From Saccharopolyspora oryzae (GTDB lineage: Bacteria > Actinomycetota > Actinomycetes > Mycobacteriales > Pseudonocardiaceae), in contig NZ_JAQGLA010000039.1 of NCBI RefSeq assembly GCF_027853915.1, positions 1 through 62,674 of the forward strand: a stretch of 62,674 nucleotides of DNA, given 5' to 3'. Shown piece by piece: positions 46,170-54,656 of this stretch; the first letter of the stretch is position 1; each line of letters begins with the position of its first letter. The translations under genes and the position numbers were made by a program. The notes beneath the pieces are model-generated. The model searched no databases, had not been told where the DNA came from, and was given only the letters and a program-made list of their open reading frames with translations.

Positions 46170-47180
46170 TCATGACGGGGCGTGGATCGGCGGGATGTGC
46201 TTGGTGCCGATGCGCTTTCGGAACACCCAGTACGTCCAGCCCTGGTAGATCAGCACCGCCGGGGTGCCGAAGGCCGCGACCCAGGTGATCACCGTCAGCG
46301 TGTACGGGCTGGAAGCGGTCTCGGCGATCGGCAGCGACCACGCCGCGTCCAAAGTGGACGGGATGACGTTCGGCCACAGCGCGCCGAAGAGGGTGACCAC
46401 CACGGCGGCCAGCGCGATGCCCTGCAGCGCGAAGGCCTGCCCGTCGCGCCACCGGTACAGCCGCGCGAGCCCGGCCAGCGCCGACACCAGTGCGATCACC
46501 AGCGGCACCCAGGTCCAGGTCGACCCCTCGGACAGCTGCGCGATGAACAGCAGCGCGATCACCGGCAGCAGCAGCGGAACGCCCATCCGCAGCGCGAACC
46601 GCCGCGCCCGCTCGCGGATCTCGCCCTCGGTCTTCAGCGCCAGGAACACCGCGCCGTGCAGCAGCGAGAACCCGCACACCGCCAGGGCGCCGACGATGCT
46701 CGGCACGCTGAAGATCGTCCACCAGGCACCGACCCGGTCGCCGTGCTGGTCCAGCGGCAGCCCGAACACGTTGGCCGACAGCACCAGACCCACCACCAGC
46801 GGCGAGATCCAGGAGGCGGCCACGATCACCCGGTCCCAGTTGCGCCGCCACCGGTCGGTGTCGACCTTGCCGCGGTACTCGAACGCCACCCCGCGCCCGA
46901 TCAGCGCCACCAGCAGCAACAGCAGCGGCAGGTAGGCGGTGCTGAACAGCGAGGCGTACCAGCCGGGGAAGGCCGCGAACATGGCGCCGCCGGCGACGAT
47001 CAGCCACACCTCGTTGCCGTCCCACACCGGGCCGATCGTGTTGATCAGCACCCGTCGCTCGACGTCCTTGCGGCCGAGGATCGGCAGCAGCATGCCGACG
47101 CCGAAGTCGAAGCCCTCCAGGAACAGGTAGCCCAGCCACAGCAGGGCGATCACGCAGAACCAGAAGGTCGGCAGATCCAT
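46170..47180 (-). CDS. cydB: Cytochrome bd oxidase subunit II, CydB
   Basis: A 336-residue membrane subunit of the high-affinity quinol oxidase. It starts MDLPTFWFCVIALLWLGYLFLEGFDFGVGMLLP, the family signature, followed by NTIGPVWDGNEVWLI and about eight more helices. It lies 22 nt after cydA. The 256-nt gap to cydDC downstream is filled by a composite repeat, which may affect read-through. Confidence 0.95.
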   Translation of the reverse strand: MDLPTFWFCVIALLWLGYLFLEGFDFGVGMLLPILGRKDVERRVLINTIGPVWDGNEVWLIVAGGAMFAAFPGWYASLFSTAYLPLLLLLVALIGRGVAFEYRGKVDTDRWRRNWDRVIVAASWISPLVVGLVLSANVFGLPLDQHGDRVGAWWTIFSVPSIVGALAVCGFSLLHGAVFLALKTEGEIRERARRFALRMGVPLLLPVIALLFIAQLSEGSTWTWVPLVIALVSALAGLARLYRWRDGQAFALQGIALAAVVVTLFGALWPNVIPSTLDAAWSLPIAETASSPYTLTVITWVAAFGTPAVLIYQGWTYWVFRKRIGTKHIPPIHAPS

Positions 47181-47202
47181 CGCAGGTCCTCTTCACACTC
47201 GT

Positions 47203-48705
47203 TCAGTACGCGAAGGACAGGGCTTCGTCGTCGGATTCCTCGCCCTCGGCGGGCTTCGGCGGCATCACCGCGTCGAACCCGCCGCGCACGTAGCGCGCGA
47301 TCAGGAAGATCTCCACGATCGCCAGGCCCCCGTACAGCGCGGTCAGCGCGATCACCGAGGTCAGGAGCTCGCCCGGTGTCACCCCGGCGGACACCGCCTG
47401 CGCGGTGAACATCCAGACCCCGTCGATCCCGGACGGGTCGGGGTTGGGCGCCACCACGAACGGCTGGCGGCCCATCTCGGTGAACACCCAGCCCGCGATG
47501 TTGCCCGCGAAGGGCAATCCGATCGCCAGCACCGCCAGCGGAGCCCACCAGCGACCCTTGGGAAACCGCTGCTTGCGGGTCAGCCACAGCACCGCCACCG
47601 CGCCGAGCGCGGCCAGCCCGCCGAAGCCGATCATGAACCGGAAGCCCCAGTAGGTGACCGGCAGGTTCGGGGTGTAGTCGATGGGCTGCCCGGCGAGCGA
47701 GCCCAGCCGCGGGTCGTCCGGGTAGTGCGTGCCGTACTTGGCCTGGTACTCCGGGATCAGGTCCTGGACGCCCCTGACCTCGCTGGTGAAGTCCCCGTTG
47801 GCCAGGTACGACAGGATGTAGGGCACGGTGATGCTCTTGATGTTCTCGCAGTCCGGGCGGGCCACGTCGCCGACCGCGAAGATCGAGAAGCTGGCCGGCG
47901 CCTCGGTGTGGCACAGCGCTTCGGCGGAGGCCATCTTCATCGGCTGCTGCTGGAACATCAGCTTGCCCTGCACGTCACCCGAGATCGCCAGCCCGGCGAA
48001 GGCGACCACCGCGACCCACGCGCCCAGCCGCATCGAACCGTGCCAGGTCTTGCGGTCCTCGTCGTCGACGTCGGACTTGCGGTGGTGGCGGGCGATCTGC
48101 CAGGCCGCGATGCCGATCAGGAACGAGCCGGCGACCGCGAAGCAGCCGAAGATGGTGTGCGGGAAGGCGGCGAGCACGGTGTTGTTGCCCAGCACCGCCC
48201 AGATCGAGGTCAGCCGCGGCCGGCCGTCCACCAGCTCCACGCCGACCGGGTGCTGCATCCAGGAGTTGGCGGCCAGGATGAAGTACGCGGACAGCACGGT
48301 GGCCAGCGAGAACGCCCACGCGCAGGCCAGGTGCACACCCTTGGACAGCTTGTCCCAGCCGAAGATCCACAGGCCGAGGAAGGTCGACTCGACGAAGAAC
48401 GCGAGCAGTCCCTCCATCGCCAGCGGCGCGCCGAAGACGTCCCCGACGAAGCGGGAGTACGCGCTCCAGGCCATGCCGAACTGGAATTCCTGGACGATCC
48501 CGGTGACCACGCCCATGGCGAAGTTGATCAGCATCAACTTGCCCCAGAACTTGGTCATCTTGAGGTAGCGCTGCTTGCCCGTGCGGTACCAGGCGGTCTG
48601 CATCCCGGCGACCAGCACCGCGAGCCCGATGGTCAGCGGAACCATCAGGAAGTGGTAGACGGTCGTGATCCCGAACTGCCATCGGGCGATGTCGAGCAGA
48701 TCCAC
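47203..48705 (-). CDS. cydA: Cytochrome bd oxidase subunit I, CydA
   Basis: A 500-residue subunit carrying the haems. It starts MDLLDIARWQFGITTVYHFLMVPLTIGL with the haem-ligand His in YHF, and it has the quinol-related EMGRQPFVV motif (GRQP). The Q loop is short, as in Gram-positive-type bd oxidases. It starts at GTG. First gene of the cydA-cydB-cydDC-kinase block. Confidence 0.96.
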   Translation of the reverse strand: MDLLDIARWQFGITTVYHFLMVPLTIGLAVLVAGMQTAWYRTGKQRYLKMTKFWGKLMLINFAMGVVTGIVQEFQFGMAWSAYSRFVGDVFGAPLAMEGLLAFFVESTFLGLWIFGWDKLSKGVHLACAWAFSLATVLSAYFILAANSWMQHPVGVELVDGRPRLTSIWAVLGNNTVLAAFPHTIFGCFAVAGSFLIGIAAWQIARHHRKSDVDDEDRKTWHGSMRLGAWVAVVAFAGLAISGDVQGKLMFQQQPMKMASAEALCHTEAPASFSIFAVGDVARPDCENIKSITVPYILSYLANGDFTSEVRGVQDLIPEYQAKYGTHYPDDPRLGSLAGQPIDYTPNLPVTYWGFRFMIGFGGLAALGAVAVLWLTRKQRFPKGRWWAPLAVLAIGLPFAGNIAGWVFTEMGRQPFVVAPNPDPSGIDGVWMFTAQAVSAGVTPGELLTSVIALTALYGGLAIVEIFLIARYVRGGFDAVMPPKPAEGEESDDEALSFAY

Positions 48706-49027
48706 GACACCACTCTGTCCACTTCAGGGGGAACTCCGCAGAGGCAAGGGCCCTCATTCCCCCGGACGAGGGTCCTGCCGCGGACAGGACCTTGGTCCCG
48801 TCGACGCTGCGCATCACCGGTCGCCGATCGGGTTACTTCCTACCAGCCGAATCGGGGGACGCGGAAGACGTTCCGGCAAAATTCGGACTCCACTCCGCAC
48901 TGCCCCGCGGGCTGAGAACCGCTCCACGTCCTGCTGCGGCCGACCGCGCAGAGATGTCCGGAAGGCACGATTTCCGGCCTGCGAAGCCGCTTTCGCCGGG
49001 CCGGACGGGGATGACAGGGTGATCGGC
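48706..49027. other. Divergent region upstream of cydA
   Basis: No gene. Just upstream of cydA are a GGTCCTG/CAGGACC hairpin (48771-48791) and palindromic GGGAC-type motifs, listed separately. The part near 48850-49000 shows nothing I recognise. Confidence 0.5.
48746..48799 (-). promoter_or_regulatory. Possible DevR/DosR-like boxes upstream of cydA
   Basis: On the minus strand, GGGACCAAGGTCC (48787-48799), GGACCCTCGTCC (48764-48775) and GAGGGCCCTTG (48746-48756) resemble the GGGAC-nnn-GTCCC core of DosR/DevR sites. They sit 40-95 nt before the cydA start. A DevS-like kinase is encoded in the same cluster. No biochemical evidence. Confidence 0.3.
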
Positions 49028-49693
49028 GTGAACGCACCCCGACCGCTCACCCTGCCCGAGGAATTCGTCCTGCTCGCCCACCAGCCCTCCGGCACCGTGC
49101 AGAGCGTCCTCCGCGCCGACGCGGGCTGCGCAGCGGCCGAGCTCGGCGACCTCGCGCTGCGCGGCAAGCTGCGGATCCGGACCAACAAGTTCGAGTTCCT
49201 CGGCATCCGGGTGTACCGGGGAACCAACGCGGTCGAACTGCTCGACGTCAGCCCCACCGGCCTCGGATGGGCCGACGCGTTGCTGGACGAGCTGGCCCGG
49301 CTCAGCGCCACCAGGCCCGTCCCCGTGCGGGAATGGCGGCAAACGCGCGGCGTGGAAGCCTTCGACCGGCACCGGGCCGCCCTGGTCGAGCGCGGCCTGC
49401 TGCACCACGAGCCCTCCGACATCCCCGCGCAGGACCGCTACCTCCCGCACAACCCGACGCGCGACGCGCTCATCGCCGAGATCGAAACCGCCATCGGCAG
49501 CCACGCTCCGATCGGCGCGCACATGCTCTTCCGCTTCGACCTCGCCAACGCCATCGCGCAGCTGCGGATCACCAAGCGGGGCCGCTGGGTGATGAACCGC
49601 GACCGCGGGATCGGCCCGGTGGCCGACATCCCCGAAGACCTGCGCGAGACCAGCAGGGTGCTCACGATGGTGCTGCCCGAGAGGTCCGCCTAG
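49028..49693 (+). CDS. GPP34 (GOLPH3-like) family protein
   Basis: A 221-residue protein of the GPP34 family: LTLPEEFVLLAHQPSGTVQ, AAAELGDLALRGKLRI and a C-terminal helical bundle ending DLRETSRVLTMVLPERSA. The eukaryotic relative binds phosphatidylinositol 4-phosphate at the Golgi; bacterial versions are frequent in actinobacteria with unknown roles. GTG at 49028 is chosen because AGGGTGA lies before it; GTG at 49019 is an alternative. Confidence 0.88.
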   Translation: MNAPRPLTLPEEFVLLAHQPSGTVQSVLRADAGCAAAELGDLALRGKLRIRTNKFEFLGIRVYRGTNAVELLDVSPTGLGWADALLDELARLSATRPVPVREWRQTRGVEAFDRHRAALVERGLLHHEPSDIPAQDRYLPHNPTRDALIAEIETAIGSHAPIGAHMLFRFDLANAIAQLRITKRGRWVMNRDRGIGPVADIPEDLRETSRVLTMVLPERSA

Positions 49694-49742
49694 CCACGGC
49701 TGATCCCGGGCCACCCCCTGGCGGAAGTGGCCCGGTCGCCGA

Positions 49743-50126
49743 TCACGCCATCTGCATCGTCTGCGGTGTCATCTGGCGGCACATCGCGGCGCACTGCGTC
49801 ATCGTGTCCGCCAGGTCGGCCATCTCCCGGGTTTCCATCCGGCGGCACATCTCGGCGGTCGTGTCGCACATGTCGGCGCACATCCCGCACATCCGCACGC
49901 ACATCTGCACCATGTCCGAGCTGGCCTTCGCCATGCTCGAACAGCGCATCATCATGTCCGCGCACATTCGGCACATGTCCGCGCAGGAGATCAGCGCCAT
50001 GCTCATCTGCATGGCTTCCTCGCTGCGCTTCTCCATGCAGTGCGACAGCATCTGCTCGCACATGTCGTGGCACTTGTGGCACATGTCGATGCACTGCTGC
50101 ATCTCGGTGGTCATCTGCCGTGTCAT
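49743..50126 (-). CDS. Four-helix-bundle copper storage protein (Csp-like)
   Basis: A 127-residue protein with 16 Cys and 29 Met, over a third of all residues. Cysteines are spaced as CxxC and CxxxC along predicted helices (QQCIDMCHKCHDMC, SCADMCRMCADMMMRC, MCVRMCGMCADMC). This matches the DUF326/Csp3-type copper storage proteins, which line a four-helix bundle with Cys to hold many Cu(I) ions. No signal peptide, so cytosolic. The unusual Met content may widen the site. No copper regulator adjoins. Confidence 0.88.
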   Translation of the reverse strand: MTRQMTTEMQQCIDMCHKCHDMCEQMLSHCMEKRSEEAMQMSMALISCADMCRMCADMMMRCSSMAKASSDMVQMCVRMCGMCADMCDTTAEMCRRMETREMADLADTMTQCAAMCRQMTPQTMQMA

Positions 50127-50246
50127 CGGTGGACCTCCAAGCTCAGGAAGGACCGGCCGCCGGCCGTGGCGCCCGGGACGCCTGGAGTACCCCCGCCGGA
50201 CCTAGATCGCACACCCGGTCAGGGGCGGAAGTCCGGTTCACGACCC

Positions 50247-50307
50247 GCAGTTTCAATTGAAACTGTGATCCGCCGTGCCTGGGATCCGCAGTTTCAATTG
50301 AAACTGC
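50247..50307. repeat. Palindrome pair A, locus 6
   Basis: Two A palindromes (50247-50266 and 50288-50307), 41 nt apart, followed by the CGTGTCGGG direct repeats at 50317-50340 but lacking the nonamers and B palindrome. Confidence 0.9.
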
Positions 50308-50353
50308 ATCCCCCGGCGTGTCGGGACCCGGCGTGTCGGGTGCCCGGGAAGCG

Positions 50354-51037
50354 TCAGCGGAGGGCTTCGGCGACCGATTCGGCGGTCTCGACGACCAGCG
50401 GGCCGATCTCGTCGGGTTCCAGCGGTTGCAGCGACACCAGGCCGACGCTCGCACGCAGACCGGGCACGCCGCGGACCGGTGCCGCCACGGTGAACGCACC
50501 GGGCTGGAAGTCGCCGCTGCTGGTGAGCCAGCTCGGGCCGCCGGGCGGCAGGTCCACCGCTCGCCCCGCCGCTCCGCGCTGCACCGGATGACGGCTGCCC
50601 ACCCGGTACGACACGTGGCAGACGGTCCACGACGGTTCCACCACGGCCACGGCCTGCGCCTCGCCGCCATCGGCGACCGTCAGGTGCACCGTCGCCCCGA
50701 CCCGCTCGGCCAGATCGCGCAGCGCGGGCAGCGACGCCACGCGCAACTGCGGCAGCACCCGCCCGGCCAGCCACAGGACGCTCAGACCCAGCCGCACCTT
50801 CGAGCCCTCGCGGCGCACCAGGCCGCGGCGCTGCAGCGGTCCGAGCAGCCGGTACACGGCCGCGCGGCTGACGCCGATGGTCGCGGCCAGATCGCTGATC
50901 GTCGGCGCTTCGCTCTCCGACTCCGCCACCGCCTGCAGCAGGCTCAGCCCGCGCTCCAGCGTCAGCGAGCTCTCCTTGGTGCTGGGCTGGGCGTCGTGGA
51001 GCGCGCGGATCGGCTCCGGGGTGGTTGGTGGAGCCAT
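50354..51037 (-). CDS. IclR-family transcriptional regulator
   Basis: A 227-residue regulator: N-terminal winged helix (SSLTLERGLSLLQAVAESES ... ISDLAATIGVSRAAVYRLLGPLQRRGLV) and C-terminal GAF-like effector domain (GATVHLTVADGGEAQAVAVV ... VRGVPGLRASVGLVSLQ). It is cotranscribed 4 nt after the fumarylacetoacetase gene and probably senses an aromatic catabolite; that is inference from neighbours. Confidence 0.9.
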   Translation of the reverse strand: MAPPTTPEPIRALHDAQPSTKESSLTLERGLSLLQAVAESESEAPTISDLAATIGVSRAAVYRLLGPLQRRGLVRREGSKVRLGLSVLWLAGRVLPQLRVASLPALRDLAERVGATVHLTVADGGEAQAVAVVEPSWTVCHVSYRVGSRHPVQRGAAGRAVDLPPGGPSWLTSSGDFQPGAFTVAAPVRGVPGLRASVGLVSLQPLEPDEIGPLVVETAESVAEALR

Positions 51038-51041
51038 CGCG

Positions 51042-52247
51042 TCACCTCCGAGCGGCGGCCAGCACCGTGCCGGTCACCTCGCCGAGCCCGACCACCGTTC
51101 CCCCGGGCCCCGGCGCACTACCCCGCAGTGTCACCCGGTCCCCGTCCTGGAGGAAGGTGCGCTGCTCGCCGTCCTGCAACGTGATCGGTTCGGCCCCGCC
51201 CCAGGTCAGCTCCAGCAGGCAACCGCACTGGTCGCGCTGCGGCCCGGACACGGTGCCGGAGGCGAACAGGTCGCCCGGGCGCACCGTCGCGCCGTTCACC
51301 GTCAGGTGCGCCAGCTGCTGCGCGGGCGACCACATCATGTGCTCGAAGCGCGGCCGGGACAGCACCGTCTCGTTGCAGCGCACCTCGAGCCGCAGGTCCA
51401 GCCCCCAGGACTCGGTCTCCACCAGGTAGGGCTGCAGAACGTGGTCCGGGCCCGGCAGCGGGATCCGGGCGTGCTCGAAGGCCGCCAGCGGAGTGATCCA
51501 GCCGGCGATCGAGGTGGCGAAGGACTTGGCCAGGAACGGACCGAGCGGGTCGGACTCCCAGGTCTGGACGTCCCGCGCCGACCAGTCGTTGACCAGCGCG
51601 ACGCCGAACACGTGCTCCGCGAAGTCCGATGTGGACACCCGGGTGGCCGGTTCGCCGCCGCAGACGAACCCGACCTCCGCCTCGAAGTCCAGCCGCCGGG
51701 TCGGGCCGAACGCGGGGTGCAGGTCGCCGGCGGCCTTGCGCTGCCCGCTCGGCCGGTGCACGTCGGTGCCCGAGACGTACACCGTGCCCGAGCGGCCGTG
51801 GTAGGCGATCGGCAGGTGCGACCAGTTCTCCGGCACCGGCGCGGCGGCGCGGCGGAAGATGCGGCCGACGTTCTCCAGGTGGTGCCGCGAGGCGGAGAAG
51901 TCGACGTAGTCGGCGACGGTGAACGGCAGCACCAGGGTGTGCCAGTCGGTGCGCACCAGGTTCGCGCCCGCCGGCGCGCGATCGGCCTCGACGATCTCGA
52001 CGAGCCGCTCGCGCAGCTCCTGCCAGCGCTCGCGGCCCGCGGCCAGCAGCGGATCGAGGGAATCGCCGGAGACCAGCTCGGCGAGTCGAGGTCCGAGCGC
52101 CCCGGAGATGCCGCGCAGCGGCAGCGCGTGCCGACCGACCCGCACCGCGACGACGGGACCGTTGCCGGTCACCAGCACCCCGTAGGGCAGCGTCTGCGGG
52201 CCGAACGGCTGGTCCGGGGCGAACTCGGGATCCTCGATCCAGGTCAA
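51042..52247 (-). CDS. fahA: Fumarylacetoacetase
   Basis: Hydrolyses fumarylacetoacetate to fumarate and acetoacetate at the end of tyrosine/homogentisate breakdown. The 401-residue product has the N-terminal domain (PFGPQTLPYGVL), DYVDFSAS, YHGRSGTVYVSG, the metal-binding DFEAEVGFV and LVNDWSARDVQTWE, and a C-terminal RVTLRGSAPG. The TTG start is chosen because it overlaps the upstream stop (TTGA) and matches the family's N-terminus. Other genes of the pathway (hmgA, hpd) are not in the window. Confidence 0.93.
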   Translation of the reverse strand: MTWIEDPEFAPDQPFGPQTLPYGVLVTGNGPVVAVRVGRHALPLRGISGALGPRLAELVSGDSLDPLLAAGRERWQELRERLVEIVEADRAPAGANLVRTDWHTLVLPFTVADYVDFSASRHHLENVGRIFRRAAAPVPENWSHLPIAYHGRSGTVYVSGTDVHRPSGQRKAAGDLHPAFGPTRRLDFEAEVGFVCGGEPATRVSTSDFAEHVFGVALVNDWSARDVQTWESDPLGPFLAKSFATSIAGWITPLAAFEHARIPLPGPDHVLQPYLVETESWGLDLRLEVRCNETVLSRPRFEHMMWSPAQQLAHLTVNGATVRPGDLFASGTVSGPQRDQCGCLLELTWGGAEPITLQDGEQRTFLQDGDRVTLRGSAPGPGGTVVGLGEVTGTVLAAARR

Positions 52248-53119
52248 AGCAACCCCAATCCTTCCAACTCGGCGATCGGGTCCTTCAACGATCGTGCGCC
52301 GTAGGAGGCGAAGACGTCGCGAACCGCTTTGGCCGCGTCGTCGGACAGCGCCCGGGCCTCGGCCGCGAGCGCGGCGCCGTCGGTGCTGGCCAGCGCCTCG
52401 CGCACGTCCTTGCCGGACAGCGAGCGCGCGGTGGCGACCAGCAGGTTGAGGAAGCCGTGGTGGGTGAACCCGGTCTCCGGGTCGGTGCCGCGCACCGCGT
52501 AGTGCAGGCCGGTGGTGGCCTTGAACGGCACCTCGAGGCTGGCCGCGACTGCGAGGAAGTCGTTGACCACGTCGACCGAGGGCACCGATTCGGCGGTCGG
52601 ACCTCCGCAGCGCAGCTTCGGCCAGCAGCCGTGCTCCGCCACCCGGCGGATGCCGTCCAGCCAGCCGTCGCCGCCGCGCCGCGGCTCGACGACCCGGATG
52701 ATGTCCTCGGGCACGAACTCCGACACCCGCTCCAGCCAGATGTCGTCGACGTCCGACGGCGCGGGCATCTCCACCATCCGCAGCGCCAGCAGCTCCTGCC
52801 TGCCCTCGATGATCGACAGCGCCTTCGGCACCCCGCCCAGGCCGGTGTCGCACACCAGCGAGAGCGGCACCGGGGCGCTCGGCTTGACCTTGGCCAGCTC
52901 GGTGATCAGCTCGGCGAGCCGCGAGGCCTGGCACAGGATCGGCCCCAGCAGTCCGGTGAAGGCACCGCCGCGCGCGTCGAGGTGGTCCGCCACGACCTGG
53001 GGAACGGCCGGTGTTCCCGGTGGGAACAACGCGGCGTCGTCAACCAGACGGGCGAACAAGGGCGGGATGCCGCGCGGACCGGGCGCGCGAAGCTCAACAG
53101 CGCTTGACACGGCTGACAC
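52244..53119 (-). CDS. Conserved protein coupled to fumarylacetoacetase
   Basis: A 291-residue protein I do not recognise. It shows alternating beta and alpha segments (VPLSLVCDTGLG, LALRMVEMP, EDIIRVVEP, WPKLRCGGP, PFKATTGLHYAV), as expected for a TIM-barrel-like fold, with a possible acid/lysine set (E, K). It overlaps fahA by four bases, so it is translationally coupled and probably acts in the same pathway. Start GTG 53119 or 53110 is uncertain; no ribosome site. Confidence 0.75.
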   Translation of the reverse strand: MSAVSSAVELRAPGPRGIPPLFARLVDDAALFPPGTPAVPQVVADHLDARGGAFTGLLGPILCQASRLAELITELAKVKPSAPVPLSLVCDTGLGGVPKALSIIEGRQELLALRMVEMPAPSDVDDIWLERVSEFVPEDIIRVVEPRRGGDGWLDGIRRVAEHGCWPKLRCGGPTAESVPSVDVVNDFLAVAASLEVPFKATTGLHYAVRGTDPETGFTHHGFLNLLVATARSLSGKDVREALASTDGAALAAEARALSDDAAKAVRDVFASYGARSLKDPIAELEGLGLL

Positions 53120-53364
53120 GCTAATGCCGTATCGCCCAGTGAACAAAGGTGCCCGATAAACGGACGTCCGGCGGGGTCATGAGCGCCTCCCTCGCCTGGT
53201 TCGAACCTCATCATCCACCCGGCACCGACCAGGGCCGACGACCCCCTCCCACCACCGGCGACGATCGGCTCCCGCAGCAGCGTCCCAGCTGGTAGTAAGG
53301 GGACGTCGGCGAAATCGGGTCGAGATCCCCCGACCAGACGACTTCCGCACCCCGCCCTGATAAG

Positions 53365-53378
53365 TTAGGGTTGCCTAA
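53365..53378 (+). promoter_or_regulatory. Iron box (DmdR/IdeR-type)
   Basis: TTAGGGTTGCCTAA is an inverted repeat like the DmdR1/IdeR iron box (TTAGG...CCTAA). It lies 15 nt before the DUF2470 gene start, so iron-dependent repression of that gene is likely. Confidence 0.75.
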
Positions 53379-53392
53379 GTTGGAGGTGAGCG

Positions 53393-54172
53393 GTGAGCGA
53401 GACGACGACCCGGAAGCCCGCCACGCCCAGCCCGGCGGAGCGGGCCAGGAGCATCGCCAAGCGAGGCGGCCGGGCCGCGCTCCTGCCGTCCAGCGAAACC
53501 TCGGTGCGCGTCGCCCCGCTGCTGCACCACGTGCACGCGGACGGCTCGGCCACCGTGCTGCTGGCCGACGACCACCCGCTGATCGCCGCCGCCTGGCAAG
53601 CCCCGCGCAGCGAACTCGCCGCGGTGCTGGAGATCGCCGACCCGACGCCCGTCCGGCTCCGCGAACCGGTGCGCGGCCTGCTGTGGCTGACCGGCTGGGT
53701 GAGCCTGCTGGAAGGCGACGACGCCCGCGCTGAAGTGCTCGCGGTCGCCGAGGAGCGCCCGGACCCGCGGCTGCTGGACGCCGGGCACGGCGCGACCGTG
53801 CTGAAGCTGGAGTCGGCGTCGCTGGTGCTGGCCGATTCCGAGGGAACCAGCTCGGTGGACGTGGCCGACTTCCAGGCCGCCGCGCCCGACCCGTTCTGCA
53901 TGCAGGAGGACTCCTGGCTGCGCCACCTGGAGCTGTCCCACCGGGACGTCGTCGGCCTGCTCGGCCGGCACCTTCCGGAGCAGCTCCGCGGCGGCCACGT
54001 CCGCCCGCTCGGCCTGGACAAGTACGGCCTGCGCCTGCGCGTGGAGTCCACCGACGGCGACCACGACGTCCGCCTCGCCTTCTCCCGCCCGGCGACGACG
54101 ACCGAACACCTCGGAGCCGAACTCCGCCGCCTCGTCGGCTGCCCCTTCCTCGCGCAACAGCGCTCCGCCTGA
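53393..54172 (+). CDS. DUF2470-domain protein under an iron box
   Basis: A 259-residue protein. The N-terminal part (ARSIAKRGGRAALLPSS ... HHVHADGSATVLLADDHPLI) is a split-barrel-like region. The C-terminal 90 residues match DUF2470 (LELSHRDVVGLLGRHLPE ... DKYGLRLRVES ... DVRLAFSRP), a domain found on haem-utilisation proteins such as HugZ. GGAGG lies 6 nt before the GTG. The upstream iron box supports a role in haem or iron acquisition; direct function is inference. Confidence 0.82.
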   Translation: MSETTTRKPATPSPAERARSIAKRGGRAALLPSSETSVRVAPLLHHVHADGSATVLLADDHPLIAAAWQAPRSELAAVLEIADPTPVRLREPVRGLLWLTGWVSLLEGDDARAEVLAVAEERPDPRLLDAGHGATVLKLESASLVLADSEGTSSVDVADFQAAAPDPFCMQEDSWLRHLELSHRDVVGLLGRHLPEQLRGGHVRPLGLDKYGLRLRVESTDGDHDVRLAFSRPATTTEHLGAELRRLVGCPFLAQQRSA

Positions 54173-54184
54173 CCCGGAGCGACG

Positions 54185-54544
54185 TCAGTCGTCCTGGACG
54201 GTCTCGGAGTCCAGGGGTTCGAGGCGGTGGATCCGGCCGCTGCGGAAGCGCAAGCCGTGAGCGCCAGGGCCGACCAGCATCGCCTCGTCGACGCCGCCCC
54301 GGCGGGTGATCATCCACAGGAACGAGCGCGCCACCACGGCAGCCCGGCCGGGGCTCGTCCCGTCGACGAACCGCACCTGGAGCCCACCCGGGTCGCAGTG
54401 CCGCAGCTCCACCAGGACGCCGTCGCGCACGCCGAGCAGGTCCGCCGAGCCCACGGGTCCGTCGAGCGCCTCGAACCCGCGCACCGCCTGCAGCACGCGC
54501 ACCGCGCGTTCGGTGTCGGCCGCACCCCACACGAACACGTCCAT
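54185..54544 (-). CDS. Small unrecognised protein
   Basis: A 119-residue protein starting MDVFVWGAADTERAVRVLQAV with GGAGGTGGG just before the ATG. Alternating beta-rich segments (VLVELRHCDPGGLQVRFVDG, FLWMITRRGGVDEAML) and no known motif. The good ribosome site supports a real gene. Function unknown. Confidence 0.6.
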   Translation of the reverse strand: MDVFVWGAADTERAVRVLQAVRGFEALDGPVGSADLLGVRDGVLVELRHCDPGGLQVRFVDGTSPGRAAVVARSFLWMITRRGGVDEAMLVGPGAHGLRFRSGRIHRLEPLDSETVQDD

Positions 54545-54656
54545 GCCCACCTCCGCCGGGCCGTCACCGATCCGACGCCACCACCCCGCGGGCCGTTCCG
54601 GAGCAGGTTTCCCGGTATTGCCAGACGGTTCCATCCGTCCAGGTAGGTTCGTTCGG

